This document shows positions 12,956 through 25,518 of a stretch of DNA of 64,000 nucleotides, in pieces (the stretch's first letter is position 1; the number at the start of each line of letters is the position of its first letter). The DNA comes from Massospora cicadina (Eukaryota; Entomophthoromycota; Entomophthoromycetes; Entomophthorales; Entomophthoraceae): the NCBI GenBank assembly GCA_022478985.1, contig JAKSZP010009598.1, forward strand, positions 20,962 to 84,961, given 5' to 3'. Both the position numbers and the translations under genes were made by a program. The notes under the pieces were generated by a model that had not been told where the DNA came from, made no database searches, and saw only the letters and a list, made by a program, of their open reading frames with translations.

Positions 12956-12985
12956 GAGCCTGATCATCCAGTCAAGAGGGGGTAA

Positions 12986-13484
12986 TGTCACGATTCTGAT
13001 ATGACTGGATGATAAGCCCTAGAACTATATGGCAGAATGGATGGAATCCACCGAGTATGATATTAGTTATGATTATTTGAGCGCCTCAAAATGAGGCGAT
13101 ATTGGGTTGTTGGGAAGTTGCCTCAAATTAGGCGATTGTGAAATTAACAAAGAAAGAATGACAGAATTAATGAGATATGGCGAATTGAATTACTAAGCCA
13201 TGAAAATGGTATCATCTGAAGTCACTACAATACAAGTGAGATGAGATGATTGAGAAGGTAGGTTGTTAATAGTTTAGAGTGAGTGGAACAGCGAGGATCC
13301 GCTGTATTTATTACATTACATAAACATAGTGTAGTGGGAGCAAGTGCTCCATATTTATTAAATATGTTTACTCTGTTGTTTCAAGGACAACGATCATCAT
13401 AATGTTGGTCCTATTTCTCAGTGGGCTGAACTCTGTGCAAAAGCCCTTCTAGCATATCTCAATGATTCCGCCAATTTTATAACA
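12986..13484 (+). repeat. E1 3' LTR
   Basis: 499 bp starting TGTCACGATTCTG directly after the polypurine tract and ending ATAACA. The 5-bp duplication AGATG follows. Confidence 0.9.
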
Positions 13485-13489
13485 AGATG

Positions 13490-16400
13490 TATCTTCAAAA
13501 TGAGTAATGATTTAAATATTATCCAACCATTATTAGAAAACCATGTACATTTCAAAGAGACTTAGGGAAGGCATTTTGGAAATTGCCGTGACTTTGTCAT
13601 TCATTAAGAGCTTTCTTCTTGATTTATGTTATGACTCATAAGATATACATGGCTTTGCAAAAAGAACATATGGGTGTTTTAGCTAAACTCAATCTTACCA
13701 TAGTTTCTGAGATACATCTCTTGGTTGGGCTAAATGTTCAGTGAAAGTTAGAAAAAGACAGTTATGTTGTTCAAATAGACTATCATGCAAGTTTATTTTA
13801 AATATCTTAATAGGTCATCCATTGCTCTTTAAAAAGTATCAAGGGCATTGCATAGCCCCTGCAGCATCCACATAGGTTTGAACAGCCTTTATAGAGATAA
13901 AAGCACATGAATCTTAATACTTGAGGGATAGGTAGATCTTCTAGTAGCCACTGGAAATATCAGTTGCCAAAAAATACTTCAATCCAGACAATAGGCAAAA
14001 TAAGTTATATATATGAGTAAGGGTCTAAATATCTTCTTAAGTAATAAAATTTGGGCGGTAATAATCCATCAAAACCCAATATCCTATGCCCTTTTTGCGT
14101 ATTGTAGAAGAAAAGTATACTAACGAATTTTTGAGGGTACTGTAGTTCAAATTCTAAAAATTGTTTTAATTTGAGAGCCACTTAGGCCTCCTTTACTATA
14201 AACTGCCAATAAGCTTAAGCTTTGAAAAAGGGATGATTCTCAGGGCTCACTTGATGAATGATCTCAGTTATTTTCCCATAATATCATATGCTTTAGAAAA
14301 AATATCACTGTATTTCTAATTGGGCTTCTACATCTTGAAGTTGGTATGGAGTAAGGGCATCTAAAACTCTACTTTTTTTCAGGGAAATTTTGGTAGGAGG
14401 GTCAATTTTTTCGACTTGTTGTGTGCCAAAAGAGATAACATCCATAATATTTAATAGGACAGAGTTTGACATGGACTATGACAGCATGCGGTGGGATTTG
14501 GAGAATCTGACTATTAAGTTACCCAATAGAACAGAGGTAGACCTTCCATGGGTAGGATTTAAGGTTCTGGAACAGATAAATGCTTCCTTTTTAGAAGAAT
14601 TTTTTGCATATCTCTAAACTTGAGTATAGTGTGATATGAATTTTACTCAAGAGCCCATACATCTTGAGAGCGTAAAGATATATTAAAGGAGTACTGGGCT
14701 TATAGTGGAATTCCTTCTTTAGCATCAAAATCGTTGGGGCATTTTAGTTACAGTCCCATATTTTGTTATTCTATTTAACAAATGGGGGTAAGATAATTAT
14801 TGAGCATTTATGCTTCTTGGAGGCTCCCTTATTGTAAGATGGAAGTTTGAATAGCAGTGGTACATGATAATTAAGAAGAGAGATATTGTTTCTTATGATT
14901 GATTGTACAATAAAATGCTTAATAAGTGGACTCTAATGATTATTTCATACCTACTTATATTAAGAGTTATATCAGGATCAGTGAATAGAAGCTTTAAATT
15001 TTAGAGGTAAAGCCGAGTATGTTACAATTGCTTTAGTGGGTTGTGCTCCAGCTGTTTCATAATTAGCTATATGTACCAAATCAGGAGCCATTTTTTAATA
15101 AGTTAGGTGGAAATAATGCACCTGGGGATACAGATTCTACTATGGCTAGAACTTTAACTTTATAATTACTAGATCTATCCATATAAAAAAGATCCAAATT
15201 GGAAAATAACTGTTAGAAGAAAGTCATAACATATTGCAGCAAGTCTAGTTGAGGTCTTAGGACAAACTTGGGGTTTATAACTTGCTTGAAAGTTTGGTCA
15301 GTTAAGGCCTGGCTCTCACTAACATATCTGACTATAATAATTTGTTTTAACAATTGTCCAATATAGAAATAAATAGCTTATGTTCTTATTGCTTTAAATA
15401 GAAGTGCACATCAACTTCAACAGAGGCGGCTTATATATATAAGTTTAAAATTACTAGCAAGGAATTGATAGCTTTATACGCTTGAGATTTATTAGCAGAT
15501 GGAGCCTATTGCCCTAAGCTGATCAATCTTTTGCTGCATTATTTGAGGGCGAAAGAAACAAAAAACCATAGTGTTGTTTGTATGCTTGCAATAGATGTAG
15601 TACATTATTGGTGTAGGAGATTTGGGATCATCACATCTAAAATGTTGAGTTGAGCTTTAAGTGCAGATCAAGGAGACCCAGTAGTTTTAAGGAAATCAGG
15701 AGGAGCCTCTATAAGGGATTTCTTAATGCGCATCATCGAGGTAAGGTTGTGCTTCACCACCTTAATCTATAACTGAAACCTAGCCTGGTTTGAAACTCAG
15801 CAAAGTTTTTTGATGACGTCATCCACTGTGAGTTAATTCCCTAAAATTAAAGTTTGAGTATCAAAATAGAAATTTTAAAGAAAACTTATTAGTAGATTCT
15901 CCTTGATTGAGGCTAATCCTCATAAAAATTCTTCTTTTTGTTTGCCAAGGTTAAATCATCCCAAAACCTCTGAAAGCGCGGCCTTAGCATCATCTAAGTG
16001 CAACAATTTTTAAATTTAAACCATGATATATTGGGCAACTCAGTTGAGGAAATTGTAAAAGTGCTTAAGTTATGATGATTTGTAGGCTCTCCAGAGAACT
16101 ATTTATAATGTATTGTAAGAAAATACTTTCTTCTCCTAAAACATATTTATATTAAAATAAGGTCTAAAGGAGTTGCCTGGAGGGGTTGGGGGATAACTGC
16201 ATGGGTGGACACAGGGGAACACATTCAGCCTGAGAAGACTTAATATTGCTAGAATATTTTTGTGGGTAACTGGTATCTACTTGATTGCTCAATCCATACA
16301 CATTGTCAATACCAAGGTCAATTTTCTCATTCGCTGGATGGAGGGCATTTGGGAGGTAATGATCTGGATCAAATGCTTGACTTCTTTTTTATAATATAAG

Positions 16401-17639
16401 TTGTATCCCAAATCTCAAGTTGGCATTGTTCAATAGTGAGATAATCAAACATTTGTAAAGAGGCCATTAGTGCTACTAAGAGTCCAAGTTGACCATGGTG
16501 AGCAGGTAGAGAGAATTCTGTAACTAAAGGCAACCCATCTTAGGTGAGTTCTCTACCACTAGTGACGAAAATAACTGGATATCAAGCAGTTGTACTTAAT
16601 GTGACAAAGAATTAAGTCTGTCATAATGAATTCCCAAAATATTACTACCTGAGATGCCCAGGGGCTAGGTCTGCCAGGAATATCTGGGCATCCAAGTGCA
16701 CCAGTACTTCTGAATGTCCTGGATCTCAAGAGGTCTTGGGGGTTTAGGCGATCTAGGGCTTCCAGGTTGCCCAGGACCACAATGCATCCTCAGGGGACCA
16801 AAAAATCTATCTTTATCCAAAGTTTCCTAGGTTTTAAGGACTAATTTCTCACATCGATGAATCCCCCCCTTGGGTTGGGACCATCTAGTACTAAAAAAAA
16901 GGACTAATTTCTCAATAAATATTAATTTTATCCCTAAATATTTCCTTATGATGTCAATCTGGTATTGTATCTCAAGGTTACTATTTCCATTCTGGTTGTG
17001 GAGTATGACTTTTTTATTAGTAAAGTGCGTGAAGCGTTCATTTTGACATATATGATCATACTTTTATCAAATTATAATATTTAAATTTGATTATAATTAG
17101 GGGTTACCAATTCTCCATTTTTGCATTCTGGATCTCCAGTAATGCGCTCCAATCCTCTCTAATGAAAGTGAAAACAATGTTATAAAATTCTATGAGTTAG
17201 ATGTGTTAAGTTTCTGTTAAATTGAGATGCCTGAGTACTTATTGAAGATGGAACTAAGCCACCTGTATTGAGTGATATAGAGTGGTATGGATAAACTAAT
17301 GCAATTCTCACTCAGAACTGTCTACTCCCACTTGATCCACCATTGGAGTTGTCACAGCTAGAGCTCATCTTTTATTTTTTTGTTTACCTGGGAGAAAGTC
17401 CCATTTATAAAAAGTTGGACGGATTTTTAAGAAGCCTGAGAATTGTAATTGACAATTTTCAATGGATGGGTAGTAAAATCACCTAGATAGTAGCTGGTAA
17501 TTAAAGATCATGAGACGCAACAGGTTCTCCTAGCCGCGTGGTAACTGCTACTAACTGTGGCAAGGGGTTTCATGGTAGAATGAGGTTTCTGAAGCTGAGT
17601 CACTACTTATTGTGGTTAGTGAGGTTTGCTGGGAACTTA
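13490..17639 (-). pseudogene. Element M RT, protease and gag remnant
   Basis: The 5' half of M on the minus strand. At 14041-14120 the minus strand reads KKGIGYWVLMDYYRPNF, matching the RT finger block that usually ends in VDYRxLN. Around 15565-15612 a gag zinc knuckle can be traced with its first cysteine as Tyr and its histidine as Asn, while the other two cysteines are intact. A Pro/Gly-rich stretch near 16600-16790 is probably gag. Everything is heavily broken, and no protease motif was found. M is cut by E1 between this part and 5827-7544. Confidence 0.55.
16836..16914 (+). mobile_element. Tiny retroposon insertion (47 bp) with TSD
   Basis: A 47-bp insert (16852-16898) ends in CCATCTAGTACTAAAAAA. 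It is flanked by the direct repeat AAGGACTAATTTCTCA at 16836-16851 and 16899-16914 (16 bp, of which the two leading A could belong to the tail). The same terminal 18-mer forms the whole insert at 29712-29729 and 56994-57011. This fits a severely 5'-truncated retroposon copied from its 3' end. Confidence 0.75.
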
Positions 17640-18097
17640 ATGGACTTGGCAGAAAGGAACAGAAATTAGTTTGGACAAGGAGATAATCTTCAACTCTCCA
17701 AGATGTTGTTCTGGCACTTAAAAACCCCTAGCGTAAGAAATTTTAAATACAAAATTAGGGGGGAAATTCCTTATTTAGAAAATGTCCTTATTTTAACTAA
17801 GTATTAGTGGCAGCCAAAAAAGTATTGCATATAACAGTAATAATCACTTTATAAAAAGAATAGTGTTATAGAGGAAGAGGCACCAATTCTTTGTGTATTC
17901 TTTCAGGAACTTTTGATGCAAGATCTTTATCTGATTTGTTTTTTTTCATTTATGGCGACATTGTATGATCCTTTAAAAAATTTGTATTCAGTCTTTTAGA
18001 TTAAGGCATACCCCAACATCATAAATGTTTATTTCTCTGAATTGTGTTAAAATCCTGCTTTAAGGAATAATTTTTAGATTATGTTTATTTCCCAACA
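17640..18097 (-). repeat. Element M, 5' LTR (right in window)
   Basis: The partner of about 5335-5826. The right edge CCCAACA corresponds to CCTGATA in the other copy. The divergence is clearly larger than between the E1 LTRs, consistent with M being older than the E1 inserted in it. The left edge is approximate. Confidence 0.5.
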
Positions 18098-18199
18098 CTA
18101 TTCATCCATCTTTAATAATAATGTTTGAGCCTTAAAGCTAAGTTTACTGTTTTATGCGGTCTCAAATACCAGGGAGCTCAATTATACTCATATGGATAG

Positions 18200-19401
18200 T
18201 GTAAAGGGCCAAACCTGATACATCTCTCTAATAATGGGATGGCTCATAAAATCCAACAAAAGCAAAAGAATTATTTAGGACAAATAAAAAAATATTTTAG
18301 CAAAAATGGACCAAATAATATATAGCCAAAAAATTATTTAAGTTTAAAGAATAAAGCTCTCTTTTAGTTAAGTAAGCTTAAATACTGAACGTCAGTTTAA
18401 TTGGATGTATGATGGGATTAACGCATCTTATGATTGGCTGAAAATTCAGCTGGCCATCAGAACAGAAGTTTATGAACTGATAAATTATTGGGCATAACCA
18501 AAAAGTCTGGTACTAAGCACTGACAGGAGTTCCACTGATCTAAAAAAGTAAGTGCTTGATGTTAAGTTGCATTTAAAAATGCATAAGTCAAGATCAAAGT
18601 TGACCAGTTCAAGGCGTCACCTCATAAAATGAAGGCATCGTCAGGTATCAGAGGAGATGATGGAAGAGGGGATTGACAGACACCAGGGCATGGATGCAAC
18701 GGGTGCATGAACAGGACACTTTGCCAGTACAACAGTGCACAGAGACACTGGCATAAAGGCCATTTAATGGAATGCTCTTTGACTTCTCCAGGCACTAGCG
18801 AGGCAGATGGATGGGAAGCACAATAGAAGGGCGCTCGTTGTGGGGTACTGGAGGGGAAGATAGAGTTATGGGTGTGAGAAGCTTGACTAAGGGAAGACTT
18901 GGAGGTGAGAGATCTTGGACACTTTGACAACATGTGAACTTCAGATGTAATATTTTTCCAGTGGAGCAAACACAACATCCTTAAATATTGTAATGGGCAA
19001 AACCTACTACATCTCCTTAATATTAAAACATGCTCATCAAATCAACAAAAGCAAAATCATAAGTTAGGATGAATAAAAATTCATTTGAGTAAAAAAAATT
19101 GCAAATTGCAACCTTAAACTATTTAACCTTATTGATGCAGGTTCTATTTTTATTTTGGGGTGGCTATATACTGACCATCAGTGAGGTTGTAAATATGAGT
19201 TGGAAACGCATAAGGGTCAGTGGAAATCCGGCTGTGTCATCAGATCAATAGTTGATATCTGACTAACTATCAGGCATAACCAAAAAGGTCTGTTATTATG
19301 CACTGACAGGAGTTCCTCCCTGCTCCAGAAAGGTAAGTGCTGAGAGTTTGAGTTGCAGTTTAAAACGCAAATCCACATTTGACATTGGTCAATTTGTGAC
19401 A
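18200..19401. mobile_element. TRIM-like element with 412-bp terminal repeats
   Basis: Direct terminal repeats at 18200-18611 (412 bp) and 18989-19401 (413 bp) both start TGTAA, share blocks such as GCATAACCAAAAAG and CTGACAGGAGTTCC, and end in CA. They enclose only 377 bp. The 5-mers outside are GATAG and AATAG, a possible decayed target-site duplication. The internal part is richer in G and C, and on the minus strand holds a 118-codon frame (18622-18978) with no recognisable domain. It matches terminal-repeat retrotransposons in miniature, or an LTR element with an internal deletion. Orientation is uncertain; a purine-rich stretch beside the left repeat favours minus. Confidence 0.6.
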
Positions 19402-22242
19402 AATAGGAACCTCATAGCATAATGCATGAAAAAGAGTAAATATGAAGGAACTTATTCCCCAACAAGAATTTATAGCAGGGATTGTTAATGGCCACTGCAG
19501 AAGTAACCAAAAAAAACTTTACTTAACAAATGGAAAGTGAGGAGTAAGGCCCAATAAACTTAGTGAACTGGGGCCCCATAGTACCTTATCAGGTTTAATG
19601 AGGTAGATTGATATCTATCTTGATGCGCTTTGTAGATTTTAATAAGATAAGATATACTAAAGATCCACCTTTAGTAATCACAATAACAGTAGATGTTAAA
19701 AAACTTGACAGAAACTTAAGTTGTCAAGCTTCCAAATTGCTGAGACAAGGTGAATAGCATGGATTCAGAAGAAGAGTTAAAAAAATCAGATTACTTACTT
19801 TCAGAATACATAGTTTATTGCCCATGTTCCCCTCAGAGACAATGACTTCAGGTTTATTAATTGATTTAATAAATTTGATTGAGGTGTCCCCAGTTTGTCA
19901 ATATGAAGAACCTCTTTCTTCATGTTTACAACCTTTTTTCTGCAACTTTGACATGTTGGAGAAAGCATTGCCTTGTGAGGCATCAGCTCTTGCAGTAGGT
20001 GCATCTTGGATCATCAGAATTCTTTGCTTAAAAGCATGAACTCAAAATTGACTTGTGGTACTGAAGAGGCAAGAGTCTTGACAACTATGACCAAAAAAAA
20101 TTTATTCATAGCTTTCTTTATTTCATGAGTGCATATAAAAGTTTTAGTATAATTATATGTTCCTGTTTCTTAGGTTGTGACCAAGCGTGGAAACTTAATT
20201 GATAATAGCTTCATCTAGTGTAATTCAGTTAGTGTGAATAAGGGTTGTGTAATAACATAGAATTAGTTAGTTGATTAAGTTATGCTTTATTCTTTATCAT
20301 ACATATCACCATGAAGTCTTGCTCCTGATTTGAGAGGACCTTAATTTTGCCAAACTTTTGTAATAAAGTTTTTCTGATTCTTTTATGTCTGGCACTCTCT
20401 TAGGTGTGGAGTCAAGATATCCCATATTACATTATTAAGGCAGGAGTAAATATTATTCATCTTTTTTCAGTTTCTTCCTCTAGCACTCTCATAGTTGTAA
20501 AGGAATAAAATATATTTCTTTTCCAGGGTGAAATTTTACTCAAGTTGTTTTAAATTAGACACAAGACAAATGGAGAATATTGATGGCTGCACAACATTGG
20601 ACCAGGTTTATATTCTACCTCAGTATATCTTTGGGGGCCTACTGGTAAATTCAATAACATATTCTCTTTATGTCATTTTAATTCTCACCTTAGTTAAAGT
20701 TGAGGGTGACAACTGAGGCCTAATGTTAAGTTTTCCCTTCAGGGTCTGGGTTTCATTGTTATTAGCTCTTTAAATGGCGTTCATAATTGCTGACTTAAGC
20801 TTCAAGACTTCCACAAATTTGTTCTAAATAAGTGAGGCGATTGTCTGTACCATTATTGAATACACTAAACATGTCCATCTCTCTAGCCAGTGTATCCATG
20901 GTGAAACTTATTCTTTGGGGCTTCTGTCAAGATGGACTCCACGCCCCCAAGCTATACTTTCCACTTGACTGCTTAGAGACAGAATCATGATCATCATCTC
21001 CTTCTTCCAGGGGTCATCAGCATCTCCAGAAGCTGGTAATGAGGAACCAGGTAGCCATGAGAGTCCTCCAGGTCCTATAGGTCTGTGTGGTTCTTCAGGA
21101 CCTGATGTACCCTCCCTTAAAGAAAAACTCCTTGTATTTTTATATTTTAAAGGCATAGTCTTAATACTTACAAGTCTTTGTGACCAAGTAAATTGAGGGG
21201 TTAAATCCAAATTATGAATCAAAAGAGACTTACTGGACATGACTCTACGTATTGATCATAACATCTTGCAAGCATCGGTTTAACTGCTCCTCCAATTATA
21301 TAGAGATTTTGAAATCAAGCAAAGTAGTCTGGTTATGAGTATCTTTTAACAGACGTCAGTTAACATAAAAGCTTCCCAATTGTCATGATTAAAGTCTGAA
21401 TCAGCGTCATAGAAATAAGTATGGTTAGCATGTAGGGTTTGTATTAACCCTAGTTGTTACACCATCTTGTGGTGATGCATCTTTATGGTATGTAGCAGGT
21501 GGTGAATTGAGGTTGAACAAAGTAGTGGAGATAATATTTATCCTGCTAACGACCTCACTAGTCAGTAGTTGGGAGTGGCAATATTAATTCTTCATAGTGG
21601 ATGGTACAGTCATAGTGTGAGATCAATTGTATTTACCTTTGGTCAATTAAATTTTCATTCAGAAGATGCAGAATGGTAATTTTGATATTCATGTCATTAT
21701 GTCGATATTTATCACAATCAAAAGTGAGTAAGGTGAACTTAAAGATAGCCTGGGACTCCAGGCTCTCGTGATGCATTGGAAGCACCTCATATTATGAAGT
21801 ATCATTCTATCTGGTTAACTCTATATTAATTGGAGAGAAAATGCTCTTGGTTAATTTTAGTTTAATGTGTGATTGATGAGTTTCACTTTAACACCATGGA
21901 TCCCTTTGTAGTAAGCACTAGATCATGTATTTGATACAAGCTTTAAACCAAGGGCATTATTTTACAGGTCTTAGAACTAATTGAATCAGAGATTATAGCT
22001 TCAATTGAAATTTCTGACAAAAGATTGGCTACCTCTAGTACAATGACAAAGACACTTTCATAGTTGAAATAAGTTTTGTGCTCTTTATTAATCTAAGACA
22101 GGCTTTGCACTTTGAATTTTGCAAAACTTGTTATTGAATGTAACTGATGTATGCAATAAGATAGATGTAAAGAATCTGAATCCTCTATCAAACTGAAAGT
22201 TGAACAATATATATAGGATGTGTGAGAATCTTATAGATAATA
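19402..22242. other. AT-rich decayed DNA, no gene recognised
   Basis: No conserved pol motif found. At 20908-21240 a minus-strand frame of 110 codons is rich in Gly, Pro and Ser and weakly resembles the Pro/Gly-rich stretch of M gag near 16.6 kb, so it may be a gag remnant of a related minus-strand element. The E2 target site lies at the right end. Confidence 0.35.
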
Positions 22243-22247
22243 GTAAC

Positions 22248-23059
22248 TGTTGACATTTGTCTGCATGTCTCCAAGAGAAAATTTTGCAGGTTGAAAAGGG
22301 CCAACATGGGGAAATGTCAGACATTTTCAAGTTTCTTTTTTTAGTACTAGATAGTCCCAACCATTTGCAAGTTTCTGATGATAGTAAAGGTGATTTAGAT
22401 GATATAGATGATTTTATTGGCCAAAAGACCTTGGCCAATTCTCAGTGGAACTCGCAAATTGGGTAACACTAGTATAAATACTAAACAGGAAATTAGCACA
22501 AAGTTGGGCAGTCAAATTGCCCCAAACATATGAGGGAACTCAGGGAGTCCATTAGCGGTTTCTCCCCCTGCCACGTCCAATTCCCTTCAACCACCTAAGT
22601 GGGGACCACCCCATTTTTATAGGTGTAGCGGAGTCCCCCCAAGGTGCAATAATTTTAGCCAATGGGGATTGTCTAAAATATATTAAATCTTACCCTACAG
22701 GTATGTATTGCCTACCACTAATTCCCCATCTATTGTTCAGCTAAATTGAAGCAAGTTTATCTGAGCTTTGATAAGCTGAACTTGCATATTTCCTTATTTG
22801 GACTGCAACAAGCCATCCCAAACTTACCAATGAATTCCCTTTGACCCTCAATAACATTTTAAATACTGAATGGCCAAATGTTGAGAGGGTTCTTTTTTTT
22901 TCCTTACCCATGACACATAATAAAACTATAAAAAAACCCTACTAATTTCTAGTTTTTAGTGTCTATTTGATTAATGAATAAAAGAGATTTTAATCCCATT
23001 ATTTGTTGGTATTTGGGTTTTAACGCACCCAAGCGAGCTTTTCATATCCTAAATCAACA
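22248..23059 (+). repeat. E2 5' LTR
   Basis: Begins TGTTGACATTTG and ends AAATCAACA, pairing with 28197-28966. It carries an extra stretch near 22320-22375, partly a local duplication of CAAGTTTC, that accounts for much of the length difference. Confidence 0.85.
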
Positions 23060-23061
23060 AG

Positions 23062-23078
23062 TGGTGCTCATTACAGGG
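23062..23078 (+). promoter_or_regulatory. E2 tRNA primer-binding site
   Basis: TGGTGCTCATTACAGGG, two bases after the LTR end. It differs from the E1 site at one position (C/T), so both families appear to use the same tRNA primer. Confidence 0.65.
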
Positions 23079-23105
23079 GTAGTACACCAAATTAAATTTC
23101 CAAAA

Positions 23106-24333
23106 ATGGAGAGTGTTGGGGTGAATAACCCTTGCAACTTCCCCTCTGCTTTTAAACCTCAGCTTGTTACCCTTGAACAAAAACTAACAAGCGCTTTATC
23201 AAGACTTAAAAAGCTCAAACAGCGCCCATTCAAATGTTCATTGAATGATAAGTTCACCCATGGTGAGGGTATTATTGCTTCGTTCTTATACGTTTGTGAA
23301 GCAGCCATGGAAGGGGCGACTAACCACCAGAATGTTAAGAACATACTTTCTTTGTTTAAGTCTCTTAGCCCAGGAACTAATGGTCCCTTATATGGATACG
23401 CTACACAGTTGATCTGAGGTTAAAGAAGCTCTTATAGCAGAATTTGCATCCAAACAGAGTTTAACTAGGGAAAAACTGGCTTTATATGCACTTTAGTATG
23501 TATGAAGGTGAACGGGTCACTGCCTTTGCTGAGCGATTCTATCTTGCTGCTCATAGGTTATCAGCATCTAACTTGCTAAACCTGGATGATGCCATCGCAG
23601 CTATGTTATCTGGGTTAGCTTCCCAACCTTCTTTAGCTTGGCATATTATTTCCCTAAAGAGAACTTTTAAAAACGTCCATGACATAAAAGAGGCCTTGTT
23701 GGATGTTGCTGATTTGTATACCTGTGCAATAACCAACAAAGCTGTGATGGACCCTCAGGTTTGGACTATTGAGGAGAGCTCAACTAAAGCCACAATGGAA
23801 GAGGCTATGTTGACCCCTATGCAGATTACTACTCTGAGCCCAGCACCTGTAGTGCAGCTCAAACCTGATCTTCCTCTACCCAGCCAACCTGAGGTTCTCA
23901 AGCCAGTAAATCAGAGTGCATCCTCATCCATGGGGAAACGCTCCCGGCCCTCATCTTGCCACTACAATCAGCTTGTGCCATCTAACAAACCTCTTCAAGT
24001 GGTTAAAAAGCCTGCTCCAAAGGCTAAATCCCTTTCTCAGTGGCATGCACTTTCACCAACAATGGGTTTAAGGAACAGGTCAATAAAGCTAAACCATCTG
24101 TTTTCCCTAGGCTCACAGCCATTGATCAACCAAAATCTGGCGGAGTTAAAGCATCCACCTCTACAATGCCATCTCCTTCAGCCATCTCTAATTCTAAATC
24201 TGTAGATATGAGGAAACCCAAACCTCTCCCTTTGGTGAAAGTTGCTCCCAACAACCTTGGGCTCAATGAGAAGGCTGCTAAAGCTAAGCCGCCTGCTCCT
24301 CCAAGGATCATCGCTGTGGATGGCCCCAGCTAA
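23106..24333 (+). pseudogene. E2 gag
   Basis: ATG at 23106 opens the capsid-like part, rich in helices. A stop and frame change follow at about 23417. The main block 23486-24205 continues with a typical retrotransposon-gag pattern (EGERVTAFAERFYLAAHRL, then SLAWHI). A Pro/Lys/Ser-rich linker ends in a third frame at 24333. No complete CCHC knuckle was found in the linker, which may be truncated or divergent. Confidence 0.7.
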
Positions 24334-24480
24334 TAAAGTTATGGCCTCCACCTCTGACAGCTCTTCTTGTATCCACCCAATGTATGTGGACAACCCTTCA
24401 TATAACAAGTCTGAAGGGGTTATGAGGACGTTGGCTATTATGTTTTAGGAGCCCCTGTTGAAGTAGGTATACCATATTGG

Positions 24481-25088
24481 ATGAACCCTGAAGGAGTAGA
24501 TAAAGCTCTGATTCTTCAAGAAACCTACCTTAATCAAGTGCCGGGGCACCCTGAAGTTATTGATACCTCTAGTGATGCTGACCAGGTTATTGCTTTGCTG
24601 ATCCGACCAATTCATCATGTTCACACTCTAAAATCCATTAAAGATAACTACCCTGAGACAGCAAAAAAGCTTGCCTCTACTCTCCATCTTAAGGAAGTAT
24701 TAGCTCTCTCCCCTAACTTTGATGGGACTATAACTAAGGTAGAAGTTGTTATTCAAAAAGTCCAGGTTAGGGCTATCTTGGACACTAGATCTCCTGTGAA
24801 CATTCTCTCTTCCAAGCTTATCAAGAAGATTAAGCTGGCTCCTGATCTTGAATGTACACAGGAGTTTGGAACAGCAGGTCCCAACAACACCCGTGCTATT
24901 GGAGCCTACTCTTCTTGCATATTCAGAATAAAAAGCTCATTTTGTCAGCTCCCACTGTGGCCTTGGATAATAACGCTTATAACATGCTTATTAGCACACA
25001 GTTTATGATTGAGTATGACGGTATAATCTTCATGAAACAGGGTTACCTCTCTTTAATCGGTTATGAAGTTCCTACTCTTTACCAATGA
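24481..25088 (+). pseudogene. E2 aspartic protease
   Basis: The catalytic region reads AILDTRSPVNILSS (24775 onward). Asp is kept, but the Gly of D-T-G is Arg (AGA at 24787-24789), a G-to-A change from GGA. The chain continues to ALDNNAYNMLISTQFM, in the expected position of the (I)LG block, across a frame change near 24950. The enzyme would process Gag-Pol and is probably inactive. Confidence 0.7.
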
Positions 25089-25518
25089 AGAACCCCATAA
25101 AAAAGAATAATCCTACTTAGTTGAATACCCATCCTCTGCTTTACCTTTATTCAACACAACCTCTGGGTGCAACACAAAGAAGTTGCCCAAATTGGTGAAC
25201 GCTTCAGAGGGCATTCCCTTTTATACTTCAGAGGAAACAGCAATTAAGGCTGGTGAACAACGGGTGGTCGATACCAATATTACTTTACAGATCCTACGAG
25301 CCTGCCTGCTGCACATAACAAGCATTGATGGAGTAAGCTCTTTAGAACCCTGGGTATTGCCAGGTATACTAGACTCCACCTATCAACGACCCATTAACAT
25401 CCTATTGGTGAACCTTATAATAAATCCATCATTGTTAAAAAACATTAAGAGATAGGGAAAAATCTGCTAATTCCCTCAATGAGATTAACAGTATCCACTT
25501 TATTATGTCAATGTTGAT

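Larger units (their letters stand above)
7550..13484 (+). mobile_element. Ty3-type LTR retrotransposon E1
   Basis: Complete but inactive element of about 5.9 kb. LTRs are at 7550-8049 and 12986-13484, roughly 90% alike by eye. A 5-bp target-site duplication AGATG lies at 7545-7549 and 13485-13489. A primer-binding site follows the 5' LTR, and a polypurine tract (AAGAGGGGGTAA) abuts the 3' LTR. Order is gag, protease, RT, RNase H, integrase. It sits inside the older minus-strand element M, splitting M between its RNase H and RT. Catalytic changes in protease, RT and RNase H, plus stops, show that it cannot move by itself. Confidence 0.9.

Noticed and set aside
16881..16898. The micro-retroposon 18-mer read in reverse (AGTACTAGATGG) resembles the 3' promoter box region of 5S rRNA; 61640-61660 also looks slightly 5S-like.
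   Set aside because: The match is about 12 bases, in the antisense direction relative to the A tail, with nothing of the rest of 5S rRNA. Coincidence is likelier.
16600..21200. Collagen-like Gly/Pro-rich coding stretches near 16.6 kb and 21.0 kb as host genes.
   Set aside because: No sustained Gly-X-Y repeat in any frame; interrupted by stops; embedded in minus-strand retroelement remains.
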